This document shows, one piece after another, positions 33,418 to 40,971 of a DNA stretch of 45,242 nt. The stretch is from the NCBI RefSeq assembly GCF_001667315.1, contig NZ_LZHT01000097.1, positions 1-45,242 of the forward strand, given 5' to 3'. The notes beneath the pieces are model-generated. The model had not been told where the DNA came from. It was given only the letters and a program-made list of their open reading frames with translations, and ran no database searches. A program made the position numbers and the translations under genes. Every line of letters begins with the position of its first letter. The first letter of the stretch is position 1. The DNA is from Mycobacterium sp. 852002-10029_SCH5224772. GTDB taxonomy: Bacteria > Actinomycetota > Actinomycetes > Mycobacteriales > Mycobacteriaceae.

Positions 33418-34977
33418 TCAGGCCGGGCAGTAGGTGTCGGTGTTGGGCAATTTGCCGCTCTTGAGGTAGCCGATCAGCGGCGGAACCGCGCAGCCCGAAT
33501 AGATGCTGGCGCCGTGGCCGATGCCCTGCCACATCACCCGCTTGCTGGCCGCGTTGGCGTTGATGATGGTGGCCGCGGTCGCGGCGACCCCGTCGGTCCC
33601 CACGATCGGGTCGTGCTGCACACCGAGCAGCAGCACGTCGACCTTCAGGGTCTTCGGTGAGGGCGGCGGCGAACCGGTGGGCCAGTGCACGCACTTGACC
33701 ATGTTGAGCGCGGCGACGGTGCCGAACTCCGGGTAGAGCTTGCCCCACGCGACGAACAGCTCACGCACCCGGTCCGGGGTGGGGCGGTTGACCGCATCGC
33801 TGCACACGTTGACGAACTGACCGTCGGAGTCCTGCGTGGTGTTGGCGTGGTTGATCAGGTTGTTGAGCCCGTTGGTGTCACCGGAGCGGGCGGCCGCCAG
33901 CGCGTTGGCCAGGTCGGTGGTGGCGTTGACGCGGCCGCCGGAGGGAAAGCCCAGCGCGACGGTGATGGCGTTGGCGAGCTGTGCCACCGACGCGCCGCCG
34001 GGGCCCTTGCCGGCGCGGGCGTCGGCCAGCAGAGCGCTGACGGCGCCTTTCGGGTCCGCGCCCAGCGCGCAGTTTACGGCGATGCACTGGGCGGCGAAGG
34101 CGTCGAGCGCGGCCTGCTGACCCTTGACCTGTTGCTCGGCGGCGGCTTCGGCGTTGGTGCCCAACGCCACCGGGGAGTCCAGGATCAGGCGGGCGACCTT
34201 GTCCGGGCGCGATCCGGCGTAGGCCAGCGCCACCTGCGCGCCGTTGCCGATTCCGATCAGCGCCAGGGCGGGCACGTCCCACGTCGTTCGCAGCCGCTCG
34301 ATGTCGGAGGCGGCGTGCGCGTCGTCGTACGCGGACGCGCCCGGGGCGATGGCGTCGGTGCAGTTGGTGGTGGCGGTGTTGGCGACCTCGGACAGGTTGG
34401 CCACCGGGTCGTCGCCGGCCTGGAACTGCGACTGGTCGCGCATCTCTTGGCGGTCGAACTTGTCGCGGCAGTCGATGGCGCTCGACAGGCCGATGCCGCG
34501 CCGGTCGACGGCGACGATGGGGTGGGCGGCCAGCACGTCGGCGCCGGCGCGGGACAGCCAGATCGGCAGTTGCGCCGACGACGGCAGATCCGAGCCGGTG
34601 GTGAAGACCAGCGGCCCGGCGTCTTGGGGCGTCTGATTCGCGCGGGCGCGCACCACGCCGATGCTCAGGCTGCCGCCCCCGCCGTTCACCGGGTCGAGGT
34701 CGGAGTCGAAGCTCGCGCAATCCAGCCGGACGCCCGGGGCGGCCTGAACCCCCGCGTCGGCGAACACCCGCGAGGTGCAGTCGTGCCACGCCAAGTCGTT
34801 TTTGGGTGCGGCGATCGGGGGTGGGCCGCCGGGCGCCGGCTTCGAGGTGGCCGCACCCTGCGGCCGCGCACCGGAATTGGTGGCAAAGCGCGGGTTGGCG
34901 GCCAGGCCCGGGACGCAGCCGGCCAGCAACGCGGTCACCGCAACCAGGATCGTGGCGCACGTGTACGGCCGACTCAT
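33418..34977 (-). CDS. Exported lipoprotein of the TAP-like alpha/beta-hydrolase family (Rv2672-like)
   Basis: A 519-residue protein with a lipoprotein signal peptide (MSRPYTCATILVAVTALLAGC; lipidated Cys 21). The fold follows tripeptidyl-aminopeptidase-like hydrolases: PLVFTTGSDLPSS, IVAVDRRGIGLSS, LIGIGNGAQVALAYAGSRPDKVARLILDSP, DVLLLGVQHDPIVG (acid) and WQGIGHGASIYSG (His). The nucleophile elbow reads G242-I-G-N-G, with Gly in place of the serine, so hydrolytic activity is doubtful despite its usual label as a protease. Several cysteines suggest disulfides outside the membrane. Start ATG 34977 with TACTGT seven bases upstream; it follows ribD. Confidence 0.9.
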   Translation of the reverse strand: MSRPYTCATILVAVTALLAGCVPGLAANPRFATNSGARPQGAATSKPAPGGPPPIAAPKNDLAWHDCTSRVFADAGVQAAPGVRLDCASFDSDLDPVNGGGGSLSIGVVRARANQTPQDAGPLVFTTGSDLPSSAQLPIWLSRAGADVLAAHPIVAVDRRGIGLSSAIDCRDKFDRQEMRDQSQFQAGDDPVANLSEVANTATTNCTDAIAPGASAYDDAHAASDIERLRTTWDVPALALIGIGNGAQVALAYAGSRPDKVARLILDSPVALGTNAEAAAEQQVKGQQAALDAFAAQCIAVNCALGADPKGAVSALLADARAGKGPGGASVAQLANAITVALGFPSGGRVNATTDLANALAAARSGDTNGLNNLINHANTTQDSDGQFVNVCSDAVNRPTPDRVRELFVAWGKLYPEFGTVAALNMVKCVHWPTGSPPPSPKTLKVDVLLLGVQHDPIVGTDGVAATAATIINANAASKRVMWQGIGHGASIYSGCAVPPLIGYLKSGKLPNTDTYCPA

Positions 34978-34984
34978 GCCGACC

Positions 34985-34990
34985 ACAGTA
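34985..34990 (-). promoter_or_regulatory. -10 hexamer TACTGT, leaderless lipoprotein gene
   Basis: TACTGT, seven bases (GGTCGGC), then ATG 34977. It starts 1 bp after the ribD stop codon (34994-34992), so the lipoprotein gene can be transcribed separately from ribD. Confidence 0.5.
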
Positions 34991-34991
34991 G

Positions 34992-35759
34992 CTAGGCCCT
35001 GACGTAGCGGGTGTAAAGGTAGCCGGCGTCGTCGGTCAGGACATGGGCACAACGCATCCCGGTGAGCTGCTGGCCCGGGCCGGCCGCGATGCGTCGCGCC
35101 TGGCCGCCGACGATGTAGGGCGCGATCGTCAGGCACAGCTCGTCGAGCATGCCGCGATCGATCAGCGAGCCGAGTAGCATCGGGCCGCCCTCGGTGAGGA
35201 TGCGGCGCAGCCCGCGCGCGCCGAGGGTGGCCAGCAGGGCGGCCTCGTCGACCTTCTCGGGATCGCTACCGGAGCAGTCGAGGACCTCGCACAAGCCGCT
35301 GAGCAGCCGCCGCGTCTGCGCCGCCGAAGCGGTGCAGGTGAGCACCAGGGGCGGCACCTCGGTGCGGGTGAACACGGCCATGTCCCGGTTGAGTTGGCCC
35401 GACTTGGTCACGATCGCCAACGGCGGGACCTCGCTTTGTCCGCGGGCCTGCCGGTGCTGACGTTGCGCGACGCTCAGCTGCGCCCCGGAGTAGCCCTCGA
35501 TCCGCACGGTGCCCGCGCCCACCACGATGACGTCGGCGAGTTCACGCAGCAGGTTGAAGATGAACCGGTCGCCCGGGCCACCCATGGCCCCGCTGCTGCC
35601 GCCCGAGGTGGCGCCGCCGTCGACGCTGGTGATGAAGTTCGCCCGCACCCAGGTGCCCCGTTGTTCGGCACCGTGCTCGGGATAGCCGTACATCCGGGGG
35701 AGTTCGCCGTCGTCGAGTTCGCGCACCGAGCCGAGCAGCGACAGTGGCGTCTCGGGCAT
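34992..35759 (-). CDS. ribD: RibD C-terminal-type reductase (Rv2671-like)
   Basis: A 255-residue NADPH-dependent reductase of the RibD_C/dihydrofolate-reductase fold, lacking the deaminase domain. Motifs: RANFITSVDGGATSGGSSGAMGGPGDRFIFNLLRELADVIVVGAGTVRIEGY (substrate and NADPH), then RILTEGGPMLLGSLIDRGMLDELCLTIAPYIVGG. The M. tuberculosis homologue can replace DHFR and affects para-aminosalicylate susceptibility, as known from the literature. Start ATG 35759 has neither a good SD nor a TANNNT element at leaderless spacing. Divergent from the ZapE-like ATPase. Confidence 0.93.
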   Translation of the reverse strand: MPETPLSLLGSVRELDDGELPRMYGYPEHGAEQRGTWVRANFITSVDGGATSGGSSGAMGGPGDRFIFNLLRELADVIVVGAGTVRIEGYSGAQLSVAQRQHRQARGQSEVPPLAIVTKSGQLNRDMAVFTRTEVPPLVLTCTASAAQTRRLLSGLCEVLDCSGSDPEKVDEAALLATLGARGLRRILTEGGPMLLGSLIDRGMLDELCLTIAPYIVGGQARRIAAGPGQQLTGMRCAHVLTDDAGYLYTRYVRA

Positions 35760-35781
35760 GGGTCTGATTGCAGCACGCCGC

Positions 35782-35787
35782 TACAGT
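35782..35787 (+). promoter_or_regulatory. -10 hexamer TACAGT, leaderless ZapE-like gene
   Basis: TACAGT, six bases (TCCTGC), then ATG 35794. This makes 35794 the preferred start over the upstream in-frame ATG 35758. Confidence 0.6.
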
Positions 35788-35793
35788 TCCTGC

Positions 35794-36879
35794 ATGCACG
35801 GGTCCACCTCCGCGGGCGCTTCGCGCGGTGTGGCTCGCCTGGTGGACCGGCATCCGACCGTGTCGCCGGAGCGGCTGATCGCCCAATTGAGGCCGCCCCC
35901 GACGTTCGCCGACGTGAGCTTTGCGACGTACCAGCCGGATCCGGCCGAGCCGACACAGGCCGCCGCGGTCGTGGCGTGTCAGGACTTCTGCCGGCAGGCC
36001 GCACAGCGCCGCGCGGGCAGGCGAAAACTGTTGGGACGACGGGAGGTTCTACCCGGCGTCGGGCTGTACCTGGACGGCGGGTTCGGGGTGGGCAAGACGC
36101 ACCTGCTGGCGTCGGCGTATTACGAGCTGCCCGGCCAGGGGCCGGGCCGGACGCCGGATGGCCCGGCCCCCAAGGCGTTCGCGACCTTCGGCGAGCTCAC
36201 CCAGCTCGCCGGGGTGTTCGGCTTCGCCGAATGCGTCGACCTGCTGGCCACCTACACCGCCGTCTGCATCGACGAGTTCGAGCTCGACGACCCGGGGAAC
36301 ACCACGCTGATCGCGCGGCTGCTCTCGTCACTGGTCGAGCGCGGGGTGTCGGTGGCCGCCACCTCCAACACGTTGCCCGAGCAGCTCGGCGAGGGCCGCT
36401 TCGCGGCACAGGACTTCCTGCGTGAAATCAACACGCTGGCAAGCATTTTCACCACCGTGCGGATCGAGGGGCCCGACTACCGGCACCGCGGTCTGCCGCC
36501 GGCCCCGCAGCCCCTGTCCGACGAACAGGTGGCCGAGCGCGCCGCGCAGGTCGGCGGGGCGACGCTCGACGACTTCGATGCACTGTGCGCGCACCTGGCC
36601 ACCATGCACCCGTCGCGGTACCTGACGTTGATCGAGGGGGTGAGCGCGGTATTTGTGACCGGCGTGCACGGGATCGACGATCAGAACGTCGCGCTGCGGT
36701 TGGTGTCGCTGACCGACCGGCTCTATGACGCCGGCATTCCCGTGGTGGCGTCGGGCACCAAACTGGATGCCATCTTCAGCGAGGAGATGCTGGCCGGTGG
36801 ATACCGAAAGAAGTACCTACGCGCCACGTCCCGGCTCCTGGCGTTGACCGCGGCGGCTAGCCGAGCTCGCGAACCATGA
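35794..36879 (+). CDS. zapE: AFG1/ZapE-family ATPase (Rv2670c-like)
   Basis: A 361-residue AAA+-like ATPase. Walker A is LDGGFGVGKTHLLAS (~residue 91), Walker B is AVCIDEFELDDPGNT, the sensor region is SVAATSNTLPEQLGEGRFAAQDFLREI, and the C-terminus has RYLTLIEGVSAVFVTGVHGIDDQNVALRLVSLTDRLYDAGIPVVASG. ZapE acts at the bacterial division ring and mitochondrial AFG1 in protein quality control; the mycobacterial role is not defined. The ATG 35794 start is supported by TACAGT six bases upstream. The 3' end overlaps the convergent GNAT gene by 23 bp. Confidence 0.92.
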   Translation: MHGSTSAGASRGVARLVDRHPTVSPERLIAQLRPPPTFADVSFATYQPDPAEPTQAAAVVACQDFCRQAAQRRAGRRKLLGRREVLPGVGLYLDGGFGVGKTHLLASAYYELPGQGPGRTPDGPAPKAFATFGELTQLAGVFGFAECVDLLATYTAVCIDEFELDDPGNTTLIARLLSSLVERGVSVAATSNTLPEQLGEGRFAAQDFLREINTLASIFTTVRIEGPDYRHRGLPPAPQPLSDEQVAERAAQVGGATLDDFDALCAHLATMHPSRYLTLIEGVSAVFVTGVHGIDDQNVALRLVSLTDRLYDAGIPVVASGTKLDAIFSEEMLAGGYRKKYLRATSRLLALTAAASRAREP

Positions 36880-37372
36880 CATAGTCGTGTTCCAGGTGAG
36901 CGCCGAGCTGAAACGTCCTGGTGCCCTCGATCCTGAAGCCGCACTTGGCGTAAAAGCGTTGTGCGCGTGCGTTTCCCTGATTGACCCCCAGCCACACGCG
37001 GGGCGCGCCCCACTGCCCGGCGGTGGCCAGGGTAGCCTCCATCAACGTCGTCGAAACCCCGCCGCCGTGATGCGCGGGCAGCACGTAGATCTTCGACAGC
37101 TCGGTGGCGCCGTCGGCGGGGCCGCGAATCAGCATGGCGTAACCGATGATTCGGCCGCCCAGCGCCGCGGTCAGGATCGCGCGGCGCGGATCGGCGAGGT
37201 ACTCCGCGAAGCGTTCGACCGACAGGTTGGCCTCGACGAACGACGCGATGTCCTGCGGGGCCGCCGTGGGCGGGCAGGCCAACGGAAAGGTTTGTGCCGC
37301 AAGGCTGGCCAGCTCTGCGGCGTCGGTGGAATCCGCCGCGGCGACGTGGACGGTCCGGATCAAAGATTCCAC
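36857..37372 (-). CDS. GNAT-family N-acetyltransferase (Rv2669-like)
   Basis: A 171-residue acetyltransferase. The acetyl-CoA pyrophosphate loop is LSKIYVLPAHHGGGVSTTLMEATL (R/Q-x-x-G-x-G/A-type, here H-H-G-G-G-V). GYAMLIRG lies in beta-4; the C-terminal motif VWLGVNQGNARAQRFYAKCGFRIEGTRTFQLG is typical of GNATs. Start GTG 37372 or TTG 37363, the latter overlapping the stop of the upstream exported-protein gene. Substrate unknown. It overlaps the ZapE-like gene tail to tail. Confidence 0.88.
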   Translation of the reverse strand: MESLIRTVHVAAADSTDAAELASLAAQTFPLACPPTAAPQDIASFVEANLSVERFAEYLADPRRAILTAALGGRIIGYAMLIRGPADGATELSKIYVLPAHHGGGVSTTLMEATLATAGQWGAPRVWLGVNQGNARAQRFYAKCGFRIEGTRTFQLGAHLEHDYVMVRELG

Positions 37373-37887
37373 TGGGCGAGGTGATAGCCCGTCTTCTTGT
37401 CCAGCAGGACCACGGTGGAGACGGGGTCGCGGTAGGCGTCCCAGTACACGCCGCCGCGCACGATCGCCCCGTTCGGCGCGTTGACGATCACGCTGTCCAG
37501 CGCGTCGGGCGCATCGGAGGCGCGCGGCTTGTAGGCGTCGGCGTTCGGGGTCACGCCGTTGAAACTGAAGATGGTCGCCATGACGTACGGATTGGGCACC
37601 CGGATCGCGCGAATGGTCACGTCGGCGCGCTCGACGGAGCTGCCGGGGAAGCCTTTATAGGTGCCCTCGCGCGTGTAGCCGAATCCCGGCGGCGGGTCGC
37701 AGGGGGCGACGCCGCTCACGGTGACGTCCGCGATGAACGTGCCGGTGTCCACCCGCAGTGTGTCGCCGATGTGGCCGATCGGCGCGTCACCGGCCCACGC
37801 GCGGGGGACCGGCACGACGGCGGTGATGCTCGCAGCGGCAACCAACAAGGCGGACACCGATACCAGCCAGCGGCGCATCTTCGCCAT
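37360..37887 (-). CDS. Exported protein, MPT63/DUF1942-like (Rv2668-like)
   Basis: A 175-residue secreted protein. ATG 37887 (MAKMRRWLVSVSALLVAAASITAVVPVPRAWA) has AGGAGG six bases upstream. The signal peptide probably ends at AWA-GD. The mature part is beta-rich (IGDTLRVDTGTFIADVTVSGVAPCDPP..., SFNGVTPNADAYKP), reminiscent of MPT63-type immunoglobulin-like secreted proteins; that assignment is tentative. Its stop overlaps the GNAT start. It lies 85 bp downstream of clpC2 on the same strand. Confidence 0.82.
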   Translation of the reverse strand: MAKMRRWLVSVSALLVAAASITAVVPVPRAWAGDAPIGHIGDTLRVDTGTFIADVTVSGVAPCDPPPGFGYTREGTYKGFPGSSVERADVTIRAIRVPNPYVMATIFSFNGVTPNADAYKPRASDAPDALDSVIVNAPNGAIVRGGVYWDAYRDPVSTVVLLDKKTGYHLAQWNL

Positions 37888-37971
37888 GTCTTGCCTCCTT
37901 GGCACCGTTGCGGGGGACCTTCGCATGATCGCACACGCGGTAGTGCCCGAGGGAGGGGTCGGCCGCACCGG

Positions 37972-38742
37972 TCAGCCGTCTCCGTCGGCGTCCGGGGCAA
38001 CGCTTTTGCCGCCGCCGAGCGATTCCAATGCCTGGATCAGATCCGCCTCGACCCGGTCTTTGTCGACGCCGCATCGGTGCAGCGGCCCCTGGCTGGCGGG
38101 GCCGGTCTCGAGCTCGAGCAGCGCCAGCAGTTGGTGCTCGGTGCCGACGTAGTTGTGGCCGAGCCGAAGGGCCTCGCGCACGGTCAATTCGAGCGCCTTG
38201 CGCGCCGGTCCGCTGAACGGGATGAGTTCGGGCGGTTGATCTTCCACGCGTAGCGCGGCGATCGACGCGGCCGCCGCGTCGCGCAGCGCCTCGATGTCGA
38301 TCTGTTGCAGGCGCAGCAGCACCGTGGCCAGAGCGGCCGCATCGGCGAGGACCCCGATCAGCAGGTGGTCGGGGGTGATCTCGCTGTTGCCCGCTTCGTG
38401 CGCGGCGTTCTGGGCCGCGACGACCGCGCTCCGCGCCCGCGGCGTGAACCGCGCAAAACCTTGGTCGGGGTCCAGGGTGGCGGTCTCGGCGCGGGGGACG
38501 AATCGCTTCTGGGCGGCTTGTTTGGTGACGCCCATGCTTTTGCCGATGTCGGTCCAGGACGCTCCGGAGCGGCGGGCCTGGTCCACGAAGTGGCCGATCA
38601 GGTGGTCGGCGATCTCGCCCAGGTGCTCGCCGGCCAGCACGGCGTCGGTCAGCTGATCCAAGACGTCGGGGTGTGTCGTCTTGATCGCGTTGATCAGCTC
38701 GTCGAGGCGGATCGGATAGGCGATGCGGGTGGGATCGGGCAT
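37972..38742 (-). CDS. clpC2: ClpC2: helix-turn-helix plus Clp N-terminal domain repeats
   Basis: A 256-residue protein from ATG 38742 (MPDPTRIAYPIRLDELINAI). Residues ~61-81 (ASWTDIGKSMGVTKQAAQKRF) form a helix-turn-helix. Two Clp_N repeats follow at ~96-163 (FTPRARSAVVAAQNAAHEAGNSEITPDHLLIGVL) and ~175-240 (FSGPARKALELTVREALRLGHNYVGTEHQLLALLE). There is no ATPase domain, unlike ClpC1. The family is known to bind cyclomarin through its Clp_N-like domain and buffer ClpC1. The transcript is leaderless, and its promoter is covered by two 17-bp palindromes, consistent with autoregulation. An upstream in-frame extension to 38778 would run into the promoter. Confidence 0.93.
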   Translation of the reverse strand: MPDPTRIAYPIRLDELINAIKTTHPDVLDQLTDAVLAGEHLGEIADHLIGHFVDQARRSGASWTDIGKSMGVTKQAAQKRFVPRAETATLDPDQGFARFTPRARSAVVAAQNAAHEAGNSEITPDHLLIGVLADAAALATVLLRLQQIDIEALRDAAAASIAALRVEDQPPELIPFSGPARKALELTVREALRLGHNYVGTEHQLLALLELETGPASQGPLHRCGVDKDRVEADLIQALESLGGGKSVAPDADGDG

Positions 38743-38745
38743 GTC

Positions 38746-38762
38746 GTCAACGGTAGGTTGAC
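38746..38762. promoter_or_regulatory. clpC2 operator 1 (17-bp palindrome)
   Basis: GTCAACGGTAGGTTGAC has perfect GTCAAC/GTTGAC arms around five central bases. It contains the -10 hexamer and ends four bases from the start codon. Confidence 0.75.
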
Positions 38763-38778
38763 GACCCATGGCTGTCAA
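38750..38778 (-). promoter_or_regulatory. clpC2 promoter, consensus -35 and -10
   Basis: TTGACA (38778-38773), a 17-bp spacer, then TACCGT (38755-38750), then seven bases to the clpC2 ATG at 38742. This is the best SigA-type promoter in the window and gives a leaderless mRNA. Each hexamer lies within, or overlaps, one palindromic operator. Confidence 0.8.
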
Positions 38779-38790
38779 CCGATGGTTGAC
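38774..38790. promoter_or_regulatory. clpC2 operator 2 (17-bp palindrome)
   Basis: GTCAACCGATGGTTGAC has the same arms as operator 1, extended to GTCAACC/GGTTGAC, with a centre 28 bp away. It covers five of the six bases of the -35 hexamer. Confidence 0.75.
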
Positions 38791-38844
38791 GGCTCAAAGT
38801 CAGGAGATGCGCGGGCGCGATCCCTCTGGGAGAATCGGTGGGCC

Positions 38845-39162
38845 ATGAAGCTCCTGCTCGCCCTGTCGGGCCTCGCCGTGACGATCGGCCTGGCCGTGCC
38901 GGCGCACGCCGACGGCACCGACGACGCGTTCATCGCGTCGCTGCACGCGGCCGGCATCAGCTTTGCCGATCCGGACAAGGCCGTCGGGGCGGGCAAATGG
39001 GTGTGCGACACGGTCGGTCAGGGAACGCAGATGCCCGACGTGGTCAAGACGTTGCTGTCCAAGAACTCCGCGCTGAACGAGGACAAGGCCAACCAGTTCG
39101 CGGCCATCGCCGCCAACTCGTACTGCCCGAACGCCATCACGGCGATCACGCACACCCCGTAG
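38845..39162 (+). CDS. Secreted DUF732 protein (copy 1)
   Basis: A 105-residue exported protein with a signal peptide (MKLLLALSGLAVTIGLAVPAHA, cleavage after AHA). The mature part carries the DUF732 marks: DDAFIASLHAAGISFADPDKAVGAGKWVC near the N-terminus and FAAIAANSYCPNAI near the end, with two cysteines that probably form one disulfide. This family is mycobacteria-specific, short and of unknown function. GGTGGG precedes ATG 38845. Divergent from clpC2 and followed by a second DUF732 gene 49 bp on. Confidence 0.9.
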   Translation: MKLLLALSGLAVTIGLAVPAHADGTDDAFIASLHAAGISFADPDKAVGAGKWVCDTVGQGTQMPDVVKTLLSKNSALNEDKANQFAAIAANSYCPNAITAITHTP

Positions 39163-39211
39163 CGGCGTCGAGATGCCAATTCCCGCCGGGTTTGGGAGGA
39201 TCGTGGCCGTT

Positions 39212-39556
39212 ATGCGATTTCTCCTCGGGCTGTGTAGCGCCGCTGCCATGATCGGCCTGGCCGCACCGGCCCACGCCGACATCGACAACGATCAGGATTT
39301 CCTCAAGGACCTGCGCGACGCAGGCATCACCTACCAGGACGCCGGCAACGCGATCACCGTCGGCAAGTCGGTGTGCGAACTACTGGACGACGGCCAGTCG
39401 GACGCGAAGATCGTTTCGGACCTGCGCAACCAGAACCCGGCCTTCCAGGGCGCCAGCGCGGCCAAGTTCACCTTTCTCTCGGCCGCCCATTACTGCCCGA
39501 AGTACATCACCGGCGAGGACCGCGGCCCGAAGCCCGACGGCGCCGTCGGCAACTGA
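39212..39556 (+). CDS. Secreted DUF732 protein (copy 2)
   Basis: A 114-residue protein: signal peptide MRFLLGLCSAAAMIGLAAPAHA, then DIDNDQDFLKDLRDAGITYQDAGNAITVGKSVCELL and FTFLSAAHYCPKYITGE. Two mature-part cysteines as in copy 1. ATG 39212 is used; an in-frame GTG at 39203 lies two bases after GGGAGGA and is too close. Tandem arrangement with copy 1 suggests an old duplication; the sequences are clearly diverged. Its 3' end lies 37 bp from the convergent 70-codon gene. Confidence 0.9.
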   Translation: MRFLLGLCSAAAMIGLAAPAHADIDNDQDFLKDLRDAGITYQDAGNAITVGKSVCELLDDGQSDAKIVSDLRNQNPAFQGASAAKFTFLSAAHYCPKYITGEDRGPKPDGAVGN

Positions 39557-39593
39557 GCCGAGCGGTCAGGCGGCTCGTGCCGTCCACCCAGCC

Positions 39594-39806
39594 CTACTTG
39601 CCCTGCTCCGGGTTGGACGGTTGATCGCGCCACGGGCGCGAGGTCTTCGGCAGGAGCATGAACGCCACGGGAAGGCGCACCAACGCGTCGCGGGCGGCGA
39701 CCTCCAGGAACACGATCTCCATCTCCAGACGGTTCAGGGGCCGCGTTTCCATCATGAAGCGTGTCCGCAGGTAGCGGGGCGTCCGCAGCCACTCGACCAA
39801 ATTCAT
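39594..39806 (-). CDS. Small hypothetical protein, leaderless
   Basis: A 70-residue protein, MNLVEWLRTPRYLRTRFMME to SNPEQGK, that I do not recognise. It is basic at both ends with a central amphipathic/hydrophobic stretch (LEMEIVFLEVAARDALVRLPVAFMLLP). No signal peptide. Support for reality comes from TACAGT placed seven bases before the ATG, as in other leaderless genes here. The 219 bp beyond it (39807-40025) hold no gene that I can support. Confidence 0.6.
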   Translation of the reverse strand: MNLVEWLRTPRYLRTRFMMETRPLNRLEMEIVFLEVAARDALVRLPVAFMLLPKTSRPWRDQPSNPEQGK

Positions 39807-39813
39807 GAACGCG

Positions 39814-39819
39814 ACTGTA
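39814..39819 (-). promoter_or_regulatory. -10 hexamer TACAGT, leaderless 70-aa ORF
   Basis: TACAGT on the minus strand, seven bases (CGCGTTC), then ATG 39806. Confidence 0.5.
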
Positions 39820-40025
39820 CGCCCCTAGCGGAAATACCTGATGTGCACGATGTTTCGCAGTGTTTGGCCCCGGCGACCATCGACGAACGGTACCCGACGC
39901 GCGCCGAGATCATCTCGTCGCCGCGTTCGAACGGCGGATGGACCTTGACGCCGTCGCTCCGGTCGCCAAAGCCCTTCTGGCCCAAGCTGATCGCCCACGG
40001 CATCAAGACCGGCTCTGCCGCGCTC

Positions 40026-40400
40026 TCACAGGATCGGGGGTGGTATCAGCCAGCCCATCGAAGGGTCGACATCGTCTCTGTATTCCGGGCAGTAGCTAGC
40101 CACCGAAAGGCCGATGAAGTATCCAGATTGCTTCGCGGACATGGGCGTTTGCTTCGTCAGTCTGATTGCCAGCATCGATACGTTCGGGTTCGCCTCGATG
40201 CTGGAGCACACCGCGTGGGCCGTCGCGATCGCATCGTCGTCGTCGAACATGGTGATTCCGCCCCTATCGAGCCCGGCGAGAAACGCATCGTCGGCGTCGT
40301 CGTCCGCCGCTGCTGGTGTTGCGCAGGCCAGTGCGCCCGTGATCAGGGCGATCGCGCAGGCGGTCGACCGCTTCGCGAAACCGGCCTTCGGATGAGCCAT
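40026..40400 (-). CDS. Secreted DUF732 protein (copy 3)
   Basis: A 124-residue exported protein on the opposite strand from the first two copies. The N-region is KRSTACAIALITGALACATPAAA, the cleavage site follows AAA, and the mature start is acidic (DDDADDAFLAGLDRGGITMFDDDDAIATAHAVC). The second cysteine is in GLSVASYCPEYRDD. AGAGGGGAGG precedes ATG 40400. It shares the DUF732 cysteine spacing. Upstream, 114 bp separate it from the DUF4189 gene on the same strand; nothing is seen in that gap. Confidence 0.88.
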   Translation of the reverse strand: MAHPKAGFAKRSTACAIALITGALACATPAAADDDADDAFLAGLDRGGITMFDDDDAIATAHAVCSSIEANPNVSMLAIRLTKQTPMSAKQSGYFIGLSVASYCPEYRDDVDPSMGWLIPPPIL

Positions 40401-40514
40401 GGCCTCCCCTCTAAGCGCGGGCCAATCGGCGACGAGTCAAGGACGACTTACCTGAACGATAGCCGAAATCGCGGTGTCCATCTCGCCATTCGCGCCCCAC
40501 GTACCGTCCTGGTT

Positions 40515-40886
40515 TCACGACGAGCAATGTGACGCTTTGATCCGCCCATTCGGCGCGGCCAGCTTGGCCAGGGCGTCCGCGTTGGCTGCCGTTGTGTCCG
40601 GTCCGGACCCGCCCTGGAACCTGCCCGAGCGGTCGAACGCCACCGAGGCGCAGCCGTTGCGCGTGCCGGCCACGACCTCGCAGACATCGCCGGCCTCGGC
40701 GGTGCAGTGGGCGAGCGCGAGTTGATTCGCCTGGTCCTGGCTGCCGCCGGTGCCCCAGCCGGCGGCGCGTCCGCTCCCGACGGACACGGCCAGGGCGACG
40801 AAGTCATCGTCGGCCGAGGCTGTCGGCGCCGGCAGCGCGACGATCGCGCAACCGGCCGCCACGACGACGGCAATCAGTGACCGCAC
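40515..40886 (-). CDS. Secreted DUF4189 protein
   Basis: A 123-residue exported protein from GTG 40886 (VRSLIAVVVAAGCAIVALPAPTASA), with AAGGAG seven bases upstream. The mature part shows the DUF4189 pattern: FVALAVSVGSGRAAGWGTGGSQDQANQLALAHCTAEAGDVCEVVAGTRNGCASVAFDRSG, with four cysteines in the mature part, and ends ASHCSS. The family is small, secreted and cysteine-bonded; function unknown. An in-frame TTG at 40904 is a weaker alternative. Confidence 0.88.
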   Translation of the reverse strand: MRSLIAVVVAAGCAIVALPAPTASADDDFVALAVSVGSGRAAGWGTGGSQDQANQLALAHCTAEAGDVCEVVAGTRNGCASVAFDRSGRFQGGSGPDTTAANADALAKLAAPNGRIKASHCSS

Positions 40887-40971
40887 CGGTTCGCTCCTTC
40901 GCAACGCTCAGGAGAGGAATCTAGCGCCCAGGTCAGGGGTGGCGCGGGGGTTTGGGGCGCGGGGTGCAGAG

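Noticed and set aside
39807..40025. Possible gene remnant (open frames on both strands) between the 70-codon gene and DUF732 copy 3
   Set aside because: No start, SD, or recognisable motif; frames are short and dissimilar to known families.
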